Shown here piece after piece: positions 1 through 8,200 of a DNA stretch of 26,883 nt. Made by a program: the position numbers and the translations under genes. Under the pieces are notes generated by a model. The model made no database searches and was not told the origin of the DNA. It saw only the letters and a program-made list of their open reading frames with translations. Source of the stretch: JAGNZR01 sp051659505 (GTDB lineage: Bacteria > Fusobacteriota > Fusobacteriia > Fusobacteriales > Fusobacteriaceae); NCBI GenBank assembly GCA_051659505.1, contig JBOFOQ010000047.1, forward strand, positions 1 through 26,883, written 5' to 3'. Each line of letters starts with the position of its first letter. Position 1 is the stretch's first letter.

Positions 1-163
1 CTAAGTATAATTAATTTACTGCCCCCATATTGAAGTAAAATTATTTATGAATAATAGAGTAAAAAATTATGTTAAAAACTAGCATATTGAATGAATTAAT
101 TTTTTTGAAAATTTGGGACAATTAAACTTGCAATTTAGCTAAGGCTATTTTTTTTATGTTGAT

Positions 164-192
164 TTGCTCTAAAAGTAAAAATGTGATACAAT
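164..192 (+). promoter_or_regulatory. sigma70-type promoter of the transglycosylase-like gene
   Basis: The -35 element TTGCTC (164-169) is followed after exactly 17 bases by the -10 element TACAAT (187-192). The -10 is preceded by TGa, making an extended -10 (TGATACAAT). It lies about 60 bases upstream of the first coding region. The call rests on the sequence alone. Confidence 0.6.
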
Positions 193-254
193 AACAAACA
201 TAAAAAAACTAAATAAAATATTATTCAGTTTAAATTTGAAGGAGTAAATCAAAA

Positions 255-797
255 ATGAAAATGTTTAAAGGATTAATTATATTTCTAGTATTGAACTCAT
301 TATCTTTTGGAGTACCTAAACTTCCAGAATTAGAAAAATTTGAAAAAAAAACTGAAAAAACAATGTTGTTTACATCAGAAAAAGAAACTGTAACAATTGA
401 TGTTATAAGATTAATGAGAAAAACTATAATGGTTGAGTCAGAGGGGAATCGGAGAATAAAACACCCAGTAGCGAAAGGAATAGCTCAAATAGAGCCTGCA
501 ACTTTTAGAGGTATGAAAAGAGATAAAAATTTTAGACCAGTATATAAAAGTATAGAAAAAAAATACGGAGTTAATTTAACTAAAGATTGGGCAACAGATA
601 CCTATACTAATATAGTGGCAGGATATGCTGTGTATAGATGGAAAATGGTAGATAGACCAGAATGGTGGGATATGAGATACAAATTTAAATCTCTTAAAAA
701 TAATTATGAAGATATAGAGTGGAATTTATATAAAATATACTATAATAGTATAAAAGGAAAAACTACTTTAAAAAGATGGAATAAATTTTCAGTATAA
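255..797 (+). CDS. Secreted lysozyme/transglycosylase-like protein
   Basis: This 180-residue protein starts at an ATG preceded by a GGAG ribosome site (240-243). Residues 1-20 form a signal peptide: MKMFK, then a hydrophobic stretch ending LSFG, with a likely cut near residue 19. Around residues 58-84, IMVESEGN followed by GIAQIEPATF resembles the core of lytic transglycosylases and lysozyme-like folds, which have an ES motif with the catalytic glutamate and a GxxQxxPxT segment. On that reading E61 would be catalytic and Q78 part of the cleft. The protein is short and the typical downstream Tyr/Ala motifs are not clear, so I infer peptidoglycan cleavage from motif resemblance only. It could be an enzymatically inactive relative. 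It is a single-gene unit with its own promoter and a hairpin after it. The export signal is firmer than the enzyme assignment. Confidence 0.6.
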   Translation: MKMFKGLIIFLVLNSLSFGVPKLPELEKFEKKTEKTMLFTSEKETVTIDVIRLMRKTIMVESEGNRRIKHPVAKGIAQIEPATFRGMKRDKNFRPVYKSIEKKYGVNLTKDWATDTYTNIVAGYAVYRWKMVDRPEWWDMRYKFKSLKNNYEDIEWNLYKIYYNSIKGKTTLKRWNKFSV

Positions 798-827
798 AAT
801 TATTTGGTGTAGAGTAAAAGAAAAAAT

Positions 828-863
828 AGTCTTAGTTCAGTAGTAATACAGAGCTAAGACTTT
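828..863 (+). terminator. Hairpin, possible weak terminator after the first gene
   Basis: AGTCTTAG (828-835) is complementary to CTAAGACT (854-861) across an 18-base loop. Only a short T stretch follows (861-863, then mixed A/T). The stem is perfect, but the weak U-tract makes termination efficiency uncertain. Confidence 0.45.
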
Positions 864-913
864 ATAATTTATGTTGAAAATAAAATTTGCTTTTGTGGAT
901 ACAGTCATATTAC

Positions 914-942
914 TTGAAAAAAATTGGTATAAATGATACAAT
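914..942 (+). promoter_or_regulatory. Promoter of the hpt-to-polC operon
   Basis: TTGAAA (914-919), 17 bases, then TACAAT (937-942), with TGa directly before the -10 (extended -10). It lies about 50 bases upstream of hpt. I see no other convincing promoter or terminator before 9613, so it may drive all nine genes. Confidence 0.7.
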
Positions 943-991
943 GTTCTAATATTAGTCAGTAGAAAGATACTGTAATTTAGGAGGATTTTAA

Positions 992-1555
992 ATGAAAAAG
1001 GCATGGGACAGTGGTGTTTGTAAAACTCTAATAACTAAGGAAGAGATAGCAACCAAAGTAAAAGAGTTAGGAAAGATTATAACTGAGGACTATAAAAATC
1101 TAGAAGAAGAATTTATAGTGGTTTGTTTATTAAAAGGCTCAGTTCTATTTATGTCAGATTTATGTCGTGAAATAAAACTTCCTATGAAAATGGATTTTAT
1201 GAGTGTAAGTAGTTATGGAGATGCTTTTGAATCTTCGAAAGAAGTAAAAATAAAAAAAGAATTAGACGAGAGCATTATGGGGAAACACGTTCTTATTATA
1301 GAAGATATAATTGATACAGGGAGAACTTTAAAAAAAATAACTGAAATATTAAATATGAGAGAACCTAAATCAATTAAAATTTGTACACTTTTAGACAAAC
1401 CTAGCAGAAGAGAAGTAGAAGTTGCTGTGGACTATATAGGGTTTGAAATTCCTGATGAATTTGTACTGGGATATGGGTTAGATTTCAAACAAGAATATAG
1501 AAATATTCCTGATATAGTTGTAATGGGACCATTGAATGAAACATTGGAGGGTTAA
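992..1555 (+). CDS. hpt: Hypoxanthine phosphoribosyltransferase
   Basis: This 187-residue purine-salvage enzyme transfers the phosphoribosyl group of PRPP to hypoxanthine (usually also guanine), giving IMP or GMP in the cytoplasm. The type I phosphoribosyltransferase signature is at residues 100-113: VLIIEDIIDTGRTL, with acidic residues E104/D105 and the PRPP loop D108-T112. LLKGS (46-50) matches the diphosphate-binding loop, and VSSYGD (72-77) the flexible catalytic loop. Length is normal for bacterial Hpt. A strong AGGAGG site (980-985) precedes the ATG. The stop codon shares one base with the rsmA start (TAATG), which implies translational coupling. It is the first gene of the long operon. 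Base preference (hypoxanthine or guanine) cannot be read from sequence. Confidence 0.93.
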   Translation: MKKAWDSGVCKTLITKEEIATKVKELGKIITEDYKNLEEEFIVVCLLKGSVLFMSDLCREIKLPMKMDFMSVSSYGDAFESSKEVKIKKELDESIMGKHVLIIEDIIDTGRTLKKITEILNMREPKSIKICTLLDKPSRREVEVAVDYIGFEIPDEFVLGYGLDFKQEYRNIPDIVVMGPLNETLEG

Positions 1556-2352
1556 TGTCAGATTTTAAGCATAAAAAAAAGTTTGGACAAAATTTTCTTA
1601 CAAATCAAAATGAAGTATTAGAAAATATAATGAAAGTTTCAGGTGTAGAATCAGAGGATGTAATAATAGAGATTGGTCCTGGAGAAGGGGCATTAACAGA
1701 GCTACTTTTAAAGAAAGCTAAAAAAGTTTATTGCTTTGAAATTGATACTGATTTAGAAAAAATATTAGAAAAAAAATATGGTTCAAATCCTAAATTTAAT
1801 TTAATTATGGGAGATGTATTAGATGCTGACTTACAAGGTTTATTAAAAGATGAAAGTGCAGTTAAAGTTGTTGCTAATATACCTTATTATATAACTTCTC
1901 CAATAATAAATAAGCTTATAGAGAATAAAAATAAAGTTGATGATATTTATATAATGGTTCAAAAAGAAGTAGCTGAAAGAGTTTGTTCAAAATCAGGAAA
2001 AGAAAGAAGTGTGTTAACCCTAGCTATAGAATATTTCGGAGTCTCTGAATATTTATTTACTATACCTAAAGAGTTTTTTACACCTGCTCCTAAAGTTGAT
2101 TCAGCTTTTATGGGAATAAAATTATATAAAGATAAAGATAAAAAAGATTTAGAAGAAAAAATATTTTTTAAATATGTAAAAGCTTGCTTTTTAAATAAAA
2201 GAAAAAATATTTTGAATAATCTAACAAGCTTAGGTTATTCAAAGGATCAATTGAGAGAGAAATTAGCCACTTTAGAAATTCCAGAAACAGAAAGAGCTGA
2301 AAATATTACTATTGAAAAATTTATAGAAATGGCTAAACTATTTGAAAGATAA
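1555..2352 (+). CDS. rsmA: 16S rRNA A1518/A1519 N6-dimethyltransferase
   Basis: RsmA (KsgA) dimethylates two adjacent adenosines in the 3'-terminal hairpin of 16S rRNA during late 30S assembly, using S-adenosylmethionine. The 265-residue length is typical. Visible motifs are the N-terminal KKFGQNFL (8-15), SAM motif I EIGPGEGALTE (39-49), an acidic residue for the SAM ribose in FEID (61-64), GDVLD (87-91), and the catalytic NIPYY (108-112) of the N6-adenine family. The C-terminal half (about 190-265) holds the helical RNA-binding domain, including CFLNKRKNILNN. The ATG overlaps the hpt stop by one base, and the GGAGGG at the end of hpt is its ribosome site. Loss of this enzyme classically gives kasugamycin resistance. 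Confidence 0.95.
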   Translation: MSDFKHKKKFGQNFLTNQNEVLENIMKVSGVESEDVIIEIGPGEGALTELLLKKAKKVYCFEIDTDLEKILEKKYGSNPKFNLIMGDVLDADLQGLLKDESAVKVVANIPYYITSPIINKLIENKNKVDDIYIMVQKEVAERVCSKSGKERSVLTLAIEYFGVSEYLFTIPKEFFTPAPKVDSAFMGIKLYKDKDKKDLEEKIFFKYVKACFLNKRKNILNNLTSLGYSKDQLREKLATLEIPETERAENITIEKFIEMAKLFER

Positions 2353-2365
2353 GTGAGGTAGTATA

Positions 2366-2611
2366 ATGAAACAAGGAAGTTATGAGTTTTTAGTTCAAAC
2401 AGAAAGAACAGATATAGATTTTATTAATAAAATTATAGAAGCTTATGAAGGTATTGGTGTAGTGAGAACTATTAGTGCAGAAAAAGGGTTGTTAAATATA
2501 ATAACAACATATGAGTTTAAAGAATTTTTAAGAGAAGTATTGGAAGATTTAAATATTAAATGGGTTAGAGCAGAAATTATAGATGAAAAACCGTGGTCAG
2601 GAGGATTATAA
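2366..2611 (+). CDS. DUF4911 family small protein
   Basis: This 81-residue soluble protein has no signal peptide or membrane segment. Its alternating pattern (YEFLVQTERTDIDFINKI, then GVVRTISAEKGLLNIITTY) suggests a small alpha/beta sandwich. It resembles the DUF4911 proteins encoded next to rsmA and khpA in Fusobacteria and some Clostridia. Its function is unknown to me. The context between a 16S rRNA methyltransferase and an RNA-binding KH protein suggests a role in RNA or ribosome biology, which is inference only. It begins 13 bases after rsmA, and its last codons carry the ribosome site for khpA. Confidence 0.7.
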   Translation: MKQGSYEFLVQTERTDIDFINKIIEAYEGIGVVRTISAEKGLLNIITTYEFKEFLREVLEDLNIKWVRAEIIDEKPWSGGL

Positions 2612-2612
2612 A

Positions 2613-2852
2613 ATGGAAAAATTAGAGAAGCTTTTACAGTTCATGGTGGAAGAATTAACAGAAATAAAAGAAGAAATAAGAATTACTTATGAGGTAATAG
2701 ATGAAACAATTATTTTTAGAGTAAGTGTAGCAAAAGGAGAGATGGGGAGATTAATAGGGAAAAATGGGCTTACAGCTACAGCTATTAGAGGTGTAATGCA
2801 AGCTGCAGGAGTAAAAGATAAACTAAATGTAAATGTGGAATTTATAGATTAA
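2613..2852 (+). CDS. khpA: KH-domain RNA-binding protein KhpA
   Basis: KhpA is a single-KH-domain RNA-binding protein. In Firmicutes it pairs with KhpB and affects cell division and mRNA/sRNA stability. The 79-residue product has the type II KH core: a VSVAKGEMGRLIGKNG segment with the GxxGxxG-like loop at residues 45-52, followed by helix LTATAIRGVMQAAG. I chose the ATG at 2613 because an ideal AGGAGG lies at 2600-2605, seven bases upstream. An ATG at 2583 would add ten residues but overlaps the previous gene without a ribosome site. Synteny khpA-rimM-trmD is widespread in Firmicutes and Thermotogae and supports the call. Confidence 0.9.
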   Translation: MEKLEKLLQFMVEELTEIKEEIRITYEVIDETIIFRVSVAKGEMGRLIGKNGLTATAIRGVMQAAGVKDKLNVNVEFID

Positions 2853-2868
2853 TTAAGAAGGGGAAAAA

Positions 2869-3390
2869 ATGGAACTTTTAACAGTAGGAAAAATAGGTGG
2901 AACTCATCATTTGAAAGGTGCAGTAAAGTTACATTCGAACATTGGAGAAGCTCTTTACAACATTGTAGATAGTAAAGTTTTAGTAGAAGTTCCTGATGGA
3001 ACAAGTAAAATGTTAACTGTGAAATCTATTGCTCCTTTAGTAGGAGAAAAATGGATACTAGAGTTTGTTGAAATAACTAATAAAAATGATTCAGGGAAAC
3101 TAACTAAAGCTTTTGTTAAAGCTAGAAGAGATGTTATTGGAATAGAAGATGATGAATATTTATTAAATGATTTATTAGATATGACTGTAAAAGATGAAAA
3201 TGGGAATATCATAGGGAAAATAGTTAATATATTGGATACAGCTGCCCATGAAGTGCTAGAGATAGAAACAGAAACAACAGAGGGAATGATTCCTAATATT
3301 CCAGAATTTGTTAAAAATATCTGTTTTGAAAAAAAAGAAATTATTGTTTCTGTAATAGAGGGAATGGTAGAAAATAAAAAAATAAAATAA
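2869..3390 (+). CDS. rimM: Ribosome maturation factor RimM
   Basis: RimM assists maturation of the 30S head domain and binds ribosomal protein S19. The 173-residue protein has the expected two parts. The N-terminal RimM barrel opens with LLTVGKIGGTHHLKGAVK (GKI-x3-H-x2-KG signature, residues 3-20). The C-terminal PRC-barrel follows from about residue 97 (YLLNDLLDMTVKDENGNIIG), ending in the typical MIPNIPEFV and a short basic tail. An AAGGGG site precedes the ATG, 16 bases after khpA. It is followed by trmD, its near-universal partner. Confidence 0.93.
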   Translation: MELLTVGKIGGTHHLKGAVKLHSNIGEALYNIVDSKVLVEVPDGTSKMLTVKSIAPLVGEKWILEFVEITNKNDSGKLTKAFVKARRDVIGIEDDEYLLNDLLDMTVKDENGNIIGKIVNILDTAAHEVLEIETETTEGMIPNIPEFVKNICFEKKEIIVSVIEGMVENKKIK

Positions 3391-3412
3391 AAGGATATCC
3401 AAGGAGGAAAAT

Positions 3413-4129
3413 GTGAAAATTAATATTCTTACACTTTTTCCGGAATTTTTCAATAACTTTAAAGTAGAAAGTATAATTGGAAGAGCCATTAGAGATGAAA
3501 AAATAGATGTAAACATTATAAATATTAGAGATTATTGTTTTGATAAACACAAACAAGCAGACGATACCCCGAGTGGTGGTGGTGCAGGTATGGTAATGAA
3601 ACCAGAACCAATTTTTAGAGCACTAGAAAATTGTAAAGGGAAAACTATATACGTATCTCCACAAGGAGTAGTTTTTAATCAAGAAATAGCAATTGAACTT
3701 TCAAAAGAAAAAGAAATAACAATAATATGTGGGCACTATGAAGGAATTGATGAGAGAGTTATTGAACATGCAGTGGATTTAGAAATATCTGTGGGAGATT
3801 TTGTCTTAACTGGAGGAGAAATTCCAGCCATGTTAATCTCAGATTGCATAGCAAGAATGATACCAGGGGTTATAAAAAAAGAGTCTTATGAAAATGACTC
3901 TTTTTATAATGGACTATTAGACTATCCTCACTATACTAAACCTCCTGAGTATGAAGGGTTAAAAGTACCTGAAGTTTTACTTTCAGGTCATCATAAAAAA
4001 ATAGAAGAATGGAGATTAAAAGAAAGTTTAAAAAGAACTCTTTTAAGAAGACCGGATATTTTAGAAGGAAGAGAATTTTCTAAATTAGAAAAAAAACTAA
4101 TGAAAGAGATTCAAGATGAAAATAAATAA
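3413..4129 (+). CDS. trmD: tRNA (guanine-37-N1)-methyltransferase
   Basis: TrmD methylates N1 of G37 next to the anticodon and so prevents +1 frameshifting. It is a SPOUT enzyme working as a dimer with a knotted SAM site. The 238-residue length is normal. Motifs seen are MKINILTLFPEFF at the start, GGGAGMVMKPEP (55-66), CGHYEGIDERV (106-116) and GDFVLTGGE (128-136) of the knot, LLDYPHYTKP with D170 as the proposed general base, and LLSGHH. The start is GTG at 3413: AGGAGG lies at 3402-3407, and the ATG two bases upstream is out of frame and meets TGA at once (ATGTGA). Confidence 0.96.
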   Translation: MKINILTLFPEFFNNFKVESIIGRAIRDEKIDVNIINIRDYCFDKHKQADDTPSGGGAGMVMKPEPIFRALENCKGKTIYVSPQGVVFNQEIAIELSKEKEITIICGHYEGIDERVIEHAVDLEISVGDFVLTGGEIPAMLISDCIARMIPGVIKKESYENDSFYNGLLDYPHYTKPPEYEGLKVPEVLLSGHHKKIEEWRLKESLKRTLLRRPDILEGREFSKLEKKLMKEIQDENK

Positions 4130-4150
4130 AAAAGTAGGTGTAGCTAAAAT

Positions 4151-4669
4151 ATGATATATAAATTAGAAAATAAAATTCCTATAATAGGAAAAAATAATTT
4201 TATAGCAGAAAATGCGACTATAATTGGAGCTATAGAAACGAAAGAGAATGTTAGTATATGGTATTCAACAGTATTAAGAGCAGATTGTTGTACTATAAAA
4301 ATAGGTAAAAATACTAATATTCAAGATAATTCAACTGTACACGGAGATAAAGCTTTTCCAGTAATTGTAGGAGAAAATGTAACTATTGGGCATAACTGTG
4401 TAATCCATGGTTGTACAATTGAAAACAATGTAGTTATAGGTATGGGATCTGTTTTGTTAAATGGAAGTAAAATTCTTAAAAATTGTATTGTAGCAGCAGG
4501 TTCAGTTGTGAGTTCTAAGCTTGAACCTAGAGAAGGTGTTTTAATTGCAGGAAATCCAGCGAAAATAATAAAAGAATTATCTGTGGAAAATAAAGAATAT
4601 ATTGAGTATGCAAAAGAGATGTATCTTTACGACATAGAAATATATAAAAAAATTGAAATAGTGGATTAA
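4151..4669 (+). CDS. Gamma-carbonic-anhydrase-like left-handed beta-helix protein
   Basis: This 172-residue protein is built of hexapeptide repeats ([LIV]-G-x4) that form a left-handed beta-helix, normally a trimer (YrdA/PaaY/CaiE group). H64, H81 and H86 occupy the positions of the three zinc ligands of gamma-class carbonic anhydrase (STVHGD; IGHNCVIHG). R43/D45 (LRAD) and Q58/D59 are also in place, so the metal site looks intact. Many members have weak or no measured carbonic anhydrase activity, so the reaction is uncertain. Hexapeptide acyltransferases share the fold, but the histidine triad argues against them. It sits between trmD and the RNA methyltransferase, with 21- and 18-base gaps. 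Confidence 0.85.
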   Translation: MIYKLENKIPIIGKNNFIAENATIIGAIETKENVSIWYSTVLRADCCTIKIGKNTNIQDNSTVHGDKAFPVIVGENVTIGHNCVIHGCTIENNVVIGMGSVLLNGSKILKNCIVAAGSVVSSKLEPREGVLIAGNPAKIIKELSVENKEYIEYAKEMYLYDIEIYKKIEIVD

Positions 4670-4687
4670 ATTAAGAGAAGGGGCGAT

Positions 4688-5251
4688 ATGAGAGAGAGTA
4701 TATACTTAGCACTGGTTCATTATCCAGTTTATAATAAAAATAATGAAGTAGTTTCCACATCAGTTACAAACTTTGATATTCACGATATATCAAGAACATG
4801 TAGAACATATGATGTTAAAGAGTATCATATAATTGTTCCTGTGGAAGCTCAAAAACAGTTAACAGAAAGAATAATTGGATATTGGCAAGAGGGTGTTGGA
4901 GGAAATCATAACAAAGATAGAGAAGAGGCCTTTTTTAATACAAGAGTCTATGAAGACATTCAAAAATCAGTGGAAGAAATAGAAAAATTAGAGGGAAAGA
5001 AGCCTTTAATTATAACTACGTCTGCAAAAATATTTCCTAATACAATAGGATATAAAGAACTAGGAGAAAAAATAACTGGAGATGATAGACCTTACCTTCT
5101 TTTATTTGGAACAGGTTGGGGACTGACAGAAGAAATTATGGCAATGTCAGATTATATACTAGAGCCTATTAGAGGAAATACTAAATATAATCATTTATCA
5201 GTTAGATCAGCAGTATCAATTATTTTAGATAGATTAACTGGGGAAAATTAA
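4688..5251 (+). CDS. SPOUT-like SAM-dependent RNA methyltransferase, TM1570 family
   Basis: This 187-residue protein matches the RNA methyltransferase family typified by Thermotoga TM1570, which is commonly encoded beside trmD. Diagnostic stretches are the N-terminal IYLALVHYPVYNK, the SAM-knot loop LLFGTGWGLTEEIM (about 139-152) and the C-terminal YNHLSVRSAVSIILDRL. The knot and the SVRSA helix are typical of SPOUT enzymes. The target nucleotide is not known to me; tRNA or rRNA is inferred from family and neighbours. A strong AGAAGGGG site (4676-4683) precedes the ATG. The next gene, polC, begins 4 bases after the stop. Confidence 0.85.
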   Translation: MRESIYLALVHYPVYNKNNEVVSTSVTNFDIHDISRTCRTYDVKEYHIIVPVEAQKQLTERIIGYWQEGVGGNHNKDREEAFFNTRVYEDIQKSVEEIEKLEGKKPLIITTSAKIFPNTIGYKELGEKITGDDRPYLLLFGTGWGLTEEIMAMSDYILEPIRGNTKYNHLSVRSAVSIILDRLTGEN

Positions 5252-5254
5252 AAT

Positions 5255-8200
5255 ATGACAAAAGAAATTAAAATTAAACCTGATGAAAAAATGTTTGTAA
5301 ATATTGGGTTAAAAGAAGTTAAAGTAGAAGAGATTATATATAATGAAAGGCATAAGAAGCTAACTCTTCAATGCCTTTTATCTTCATTTAAAGATTTTAA
5401 TGAAGTAGATATATTAGATGAGAAATTAAAGAAAAATTTTGGAGAACATTTAACGATAGAGATAAAAGTAAATTTAAATATTGATCAAATAACAAAAATA
5501 GAATTAAAAGATATAGTTGAGCGTTCTATAAAAAAATTAAAAAAAGTAAATGCTATTTCAAAATCTTTTTTGTATTTTTATAGAGTTTTAATAGAAACAG
5601 ATATTATAAAAATTGAATTAAAAGATGAAATGTCCATGGAAACTCTTAATAATTCCGATATTCAAACAAAATTAAAAAATATAATTAAGAACTATGGAAT
5701 AGAAGGTTTTGAGGTAGAATTCATTATTGGAGATTTTTCTAAAAAAGAAGAAGAATTAAATTATCAAAAAGAAGTAGAAATTATAAACCTCCATAAAAAA
5801 CAAGAGCTTGAACAAAAAGAAAATATAAAAAAAGCAGCTAATTCTCCACCTAATCCAAATGGTGGTTTTACTCCAGCTGGGGGGAAAGATAATAGTAATA
5901 TTCAAAAGTTTTACAATAAAAACAAAGGATTAAACGGAACTTTAATTAGTATTAATGAATTTAGTGAATTGCACGAAGAAGAAGTTTGCGTGCTCAGTGG
6001 TGAAATATTTTCACTTGAAACGAGGGATATAAGAAATGAAAAAACTCTTGTAACTTTACGAATTACAGATAAAGAAAATTCCGTTACTCTTAAAATATTT
6101 TTAAATAAAAATGAAAAACTTGCAGCAAAAGAAGGGGATTTTGTAAAAGTTGCTGGAAAAAAACAAATAGATAGATTCTCTCAAAATAATGAAGAGATAG
6201 TTATGCTAACAGCTCTTGAAAAATTAGATAAAACTAATAAAATAAAATTAGATAAAGCTACGAAGAAAATGATAGAACTACACACTCACAGCAAGATGAG
6301 CGAAATGGTTGGAGTTACAGATATAAAAGACATAGTAGAGAGAGCAGTAACCTATGGACATAAATCAGTGGCAATAACTGATTATGGAGTAGTTCATTCT
6401 TTTCCTTTTGCATATAAAGCAGCTAAAGGAAAAGATATAAAAGTTATTTTTGGTTCTGAAATGTATATGGTAGATGACCTAAAAGAAATAGTTATAAATC
6501 CAAAAGATATAAAAATAGAAGATGAAACTTTTGTTGTTTTTGACTTGGAAACTACAGGATTAAATGCACATAAAAATGAGATAATAGAAATAGGGGCAGT
6601 AAAATTAAAAGGAACTAGAATAGTAGATAGGTATTCTCAGTTAATAAAACCAGAGGGAAACCTTCCTAAAAAAATACAAGAATTAACTGGAATAACAGAA
6701 GATATGCTTTTAGACTCTCCTCCTATAGAAGAAGTTCTTCCAAAATTTTTAGAATTTATAGAAGACAGTACATTAGTTGCTCATAACGCTCCTTTTGATA
6801 TGAGTTTCATAAGAAGAGATAGCTTAAAGATTTTAAATAAAAAAATAGAAAATACAGTAATTGACACTTTAAGAATGGCAAGGGATTTGTATCCTGAATT
6901 TAAAAACTATGGATTAAAAACTGTAACCAAACGTTTAGGTGTTTCCTTAGAATCACACCATAGAGCAGTTGATGACTCTCAAGCAACAGCAAATATGTTT
7001 GTTATATTTTTAGAAAAATATTTGGAAAAAGGAATTGATAATATTAAAGATTTCCAAGGAGTTTTTCCAGTAAATATTCAAAAGCAAGAAACTAAAAATA
7101 TAATGGTTATGGTGAAGAATTTAGTAGGATTAAAAAATATGTATAAGCTTATCTCTGAAGCTCATCTTAACAATTACGGTCTTAAAAGACCGAGAATAAC
7201 TAAATCTCAACTAATGGAGAATAGAGAAGGTCTAATATTAGGATGTTCTATGACTGCTCACCATAATAATATAAGTGAGCTCTTAGATAGTTATATGACA
7301 TATGATTTTGAAACATTTGAAAAAAATATGTTGTTTTATGATTATGTAGAGTTGTTGCCAAGAGCTACATATAACGAGTTAATAGATGAGGAAGGTAGTG
7401 GAAGAATAAAAGGATATGATGAGATTGAAACCCTAAATAAATATACTTATGAAATTGCTAAAAAGCATAATAAAATTATTACGGCAAGTTCCAATGTTCA
7501 TTATTTAGATTCTGAAGATTATAAAATTAGAAGCATTTTATTATATGGAAGTGGAACTGTTTTTAGAGAAAACCAGTTTAAGACAGATAATGGTTTTTAT
7601 TTTAGAACAACTGATGAATTATTAAATGAGTTTGAGTATTTAGGGAAAGATATAGCCAGTGAAATAGTTGTGGAAAATACTAATATAATTTCAGATATGA
7701 TAGAAGTGATAAAACCTGTACCAGATGGTTTTTATCCACCTAAAATAGAAAATGCTGAGAATATAGTAAGAGATATGACCTATGAAAAAGCCTATAGAAT
7801 ATATGGCAATCCTCTCCCTGAATTAGTTGAGCAAAGAATAGAAAGAGAGCTAAAATCTATTATAGGAAATGGTTTTGCTGTACTCTACCTATCTGCTCAA
7901 AAACTTGTAAAAAAATCTTTAGATAACGGTTATTTAGTTGGTTCTAGAGGGTCGGTAGGTTCTTCAATAGTGGCATATATGATGGATATAACAGAAGTTA
8001 ATGCTCTTTATCCGCATTATTTATGCGAAGGTTCTAACTGTTTTCATTCAGAATTTATTGAAAGGGAAGGAGCAGGAGTAGACTTACCAAACAAAAATTG
8101 CCCTAAGTGCGGACTTGAGATGAAAAGAGACGGACACTCTATTCCTTTTGAAGTTTTTATGGGATTTGACGGAGATAAAGTACCAGATATAGATTTGAAC

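Noticed and set aside
136..155. TAGC-TAAG-GCTA followed by T-run, possible terminator from an upstream gene
   Set aside because: The stem is only four base pairs and no gene enters the window from the left. The first 160 bases show nothing else I can support.
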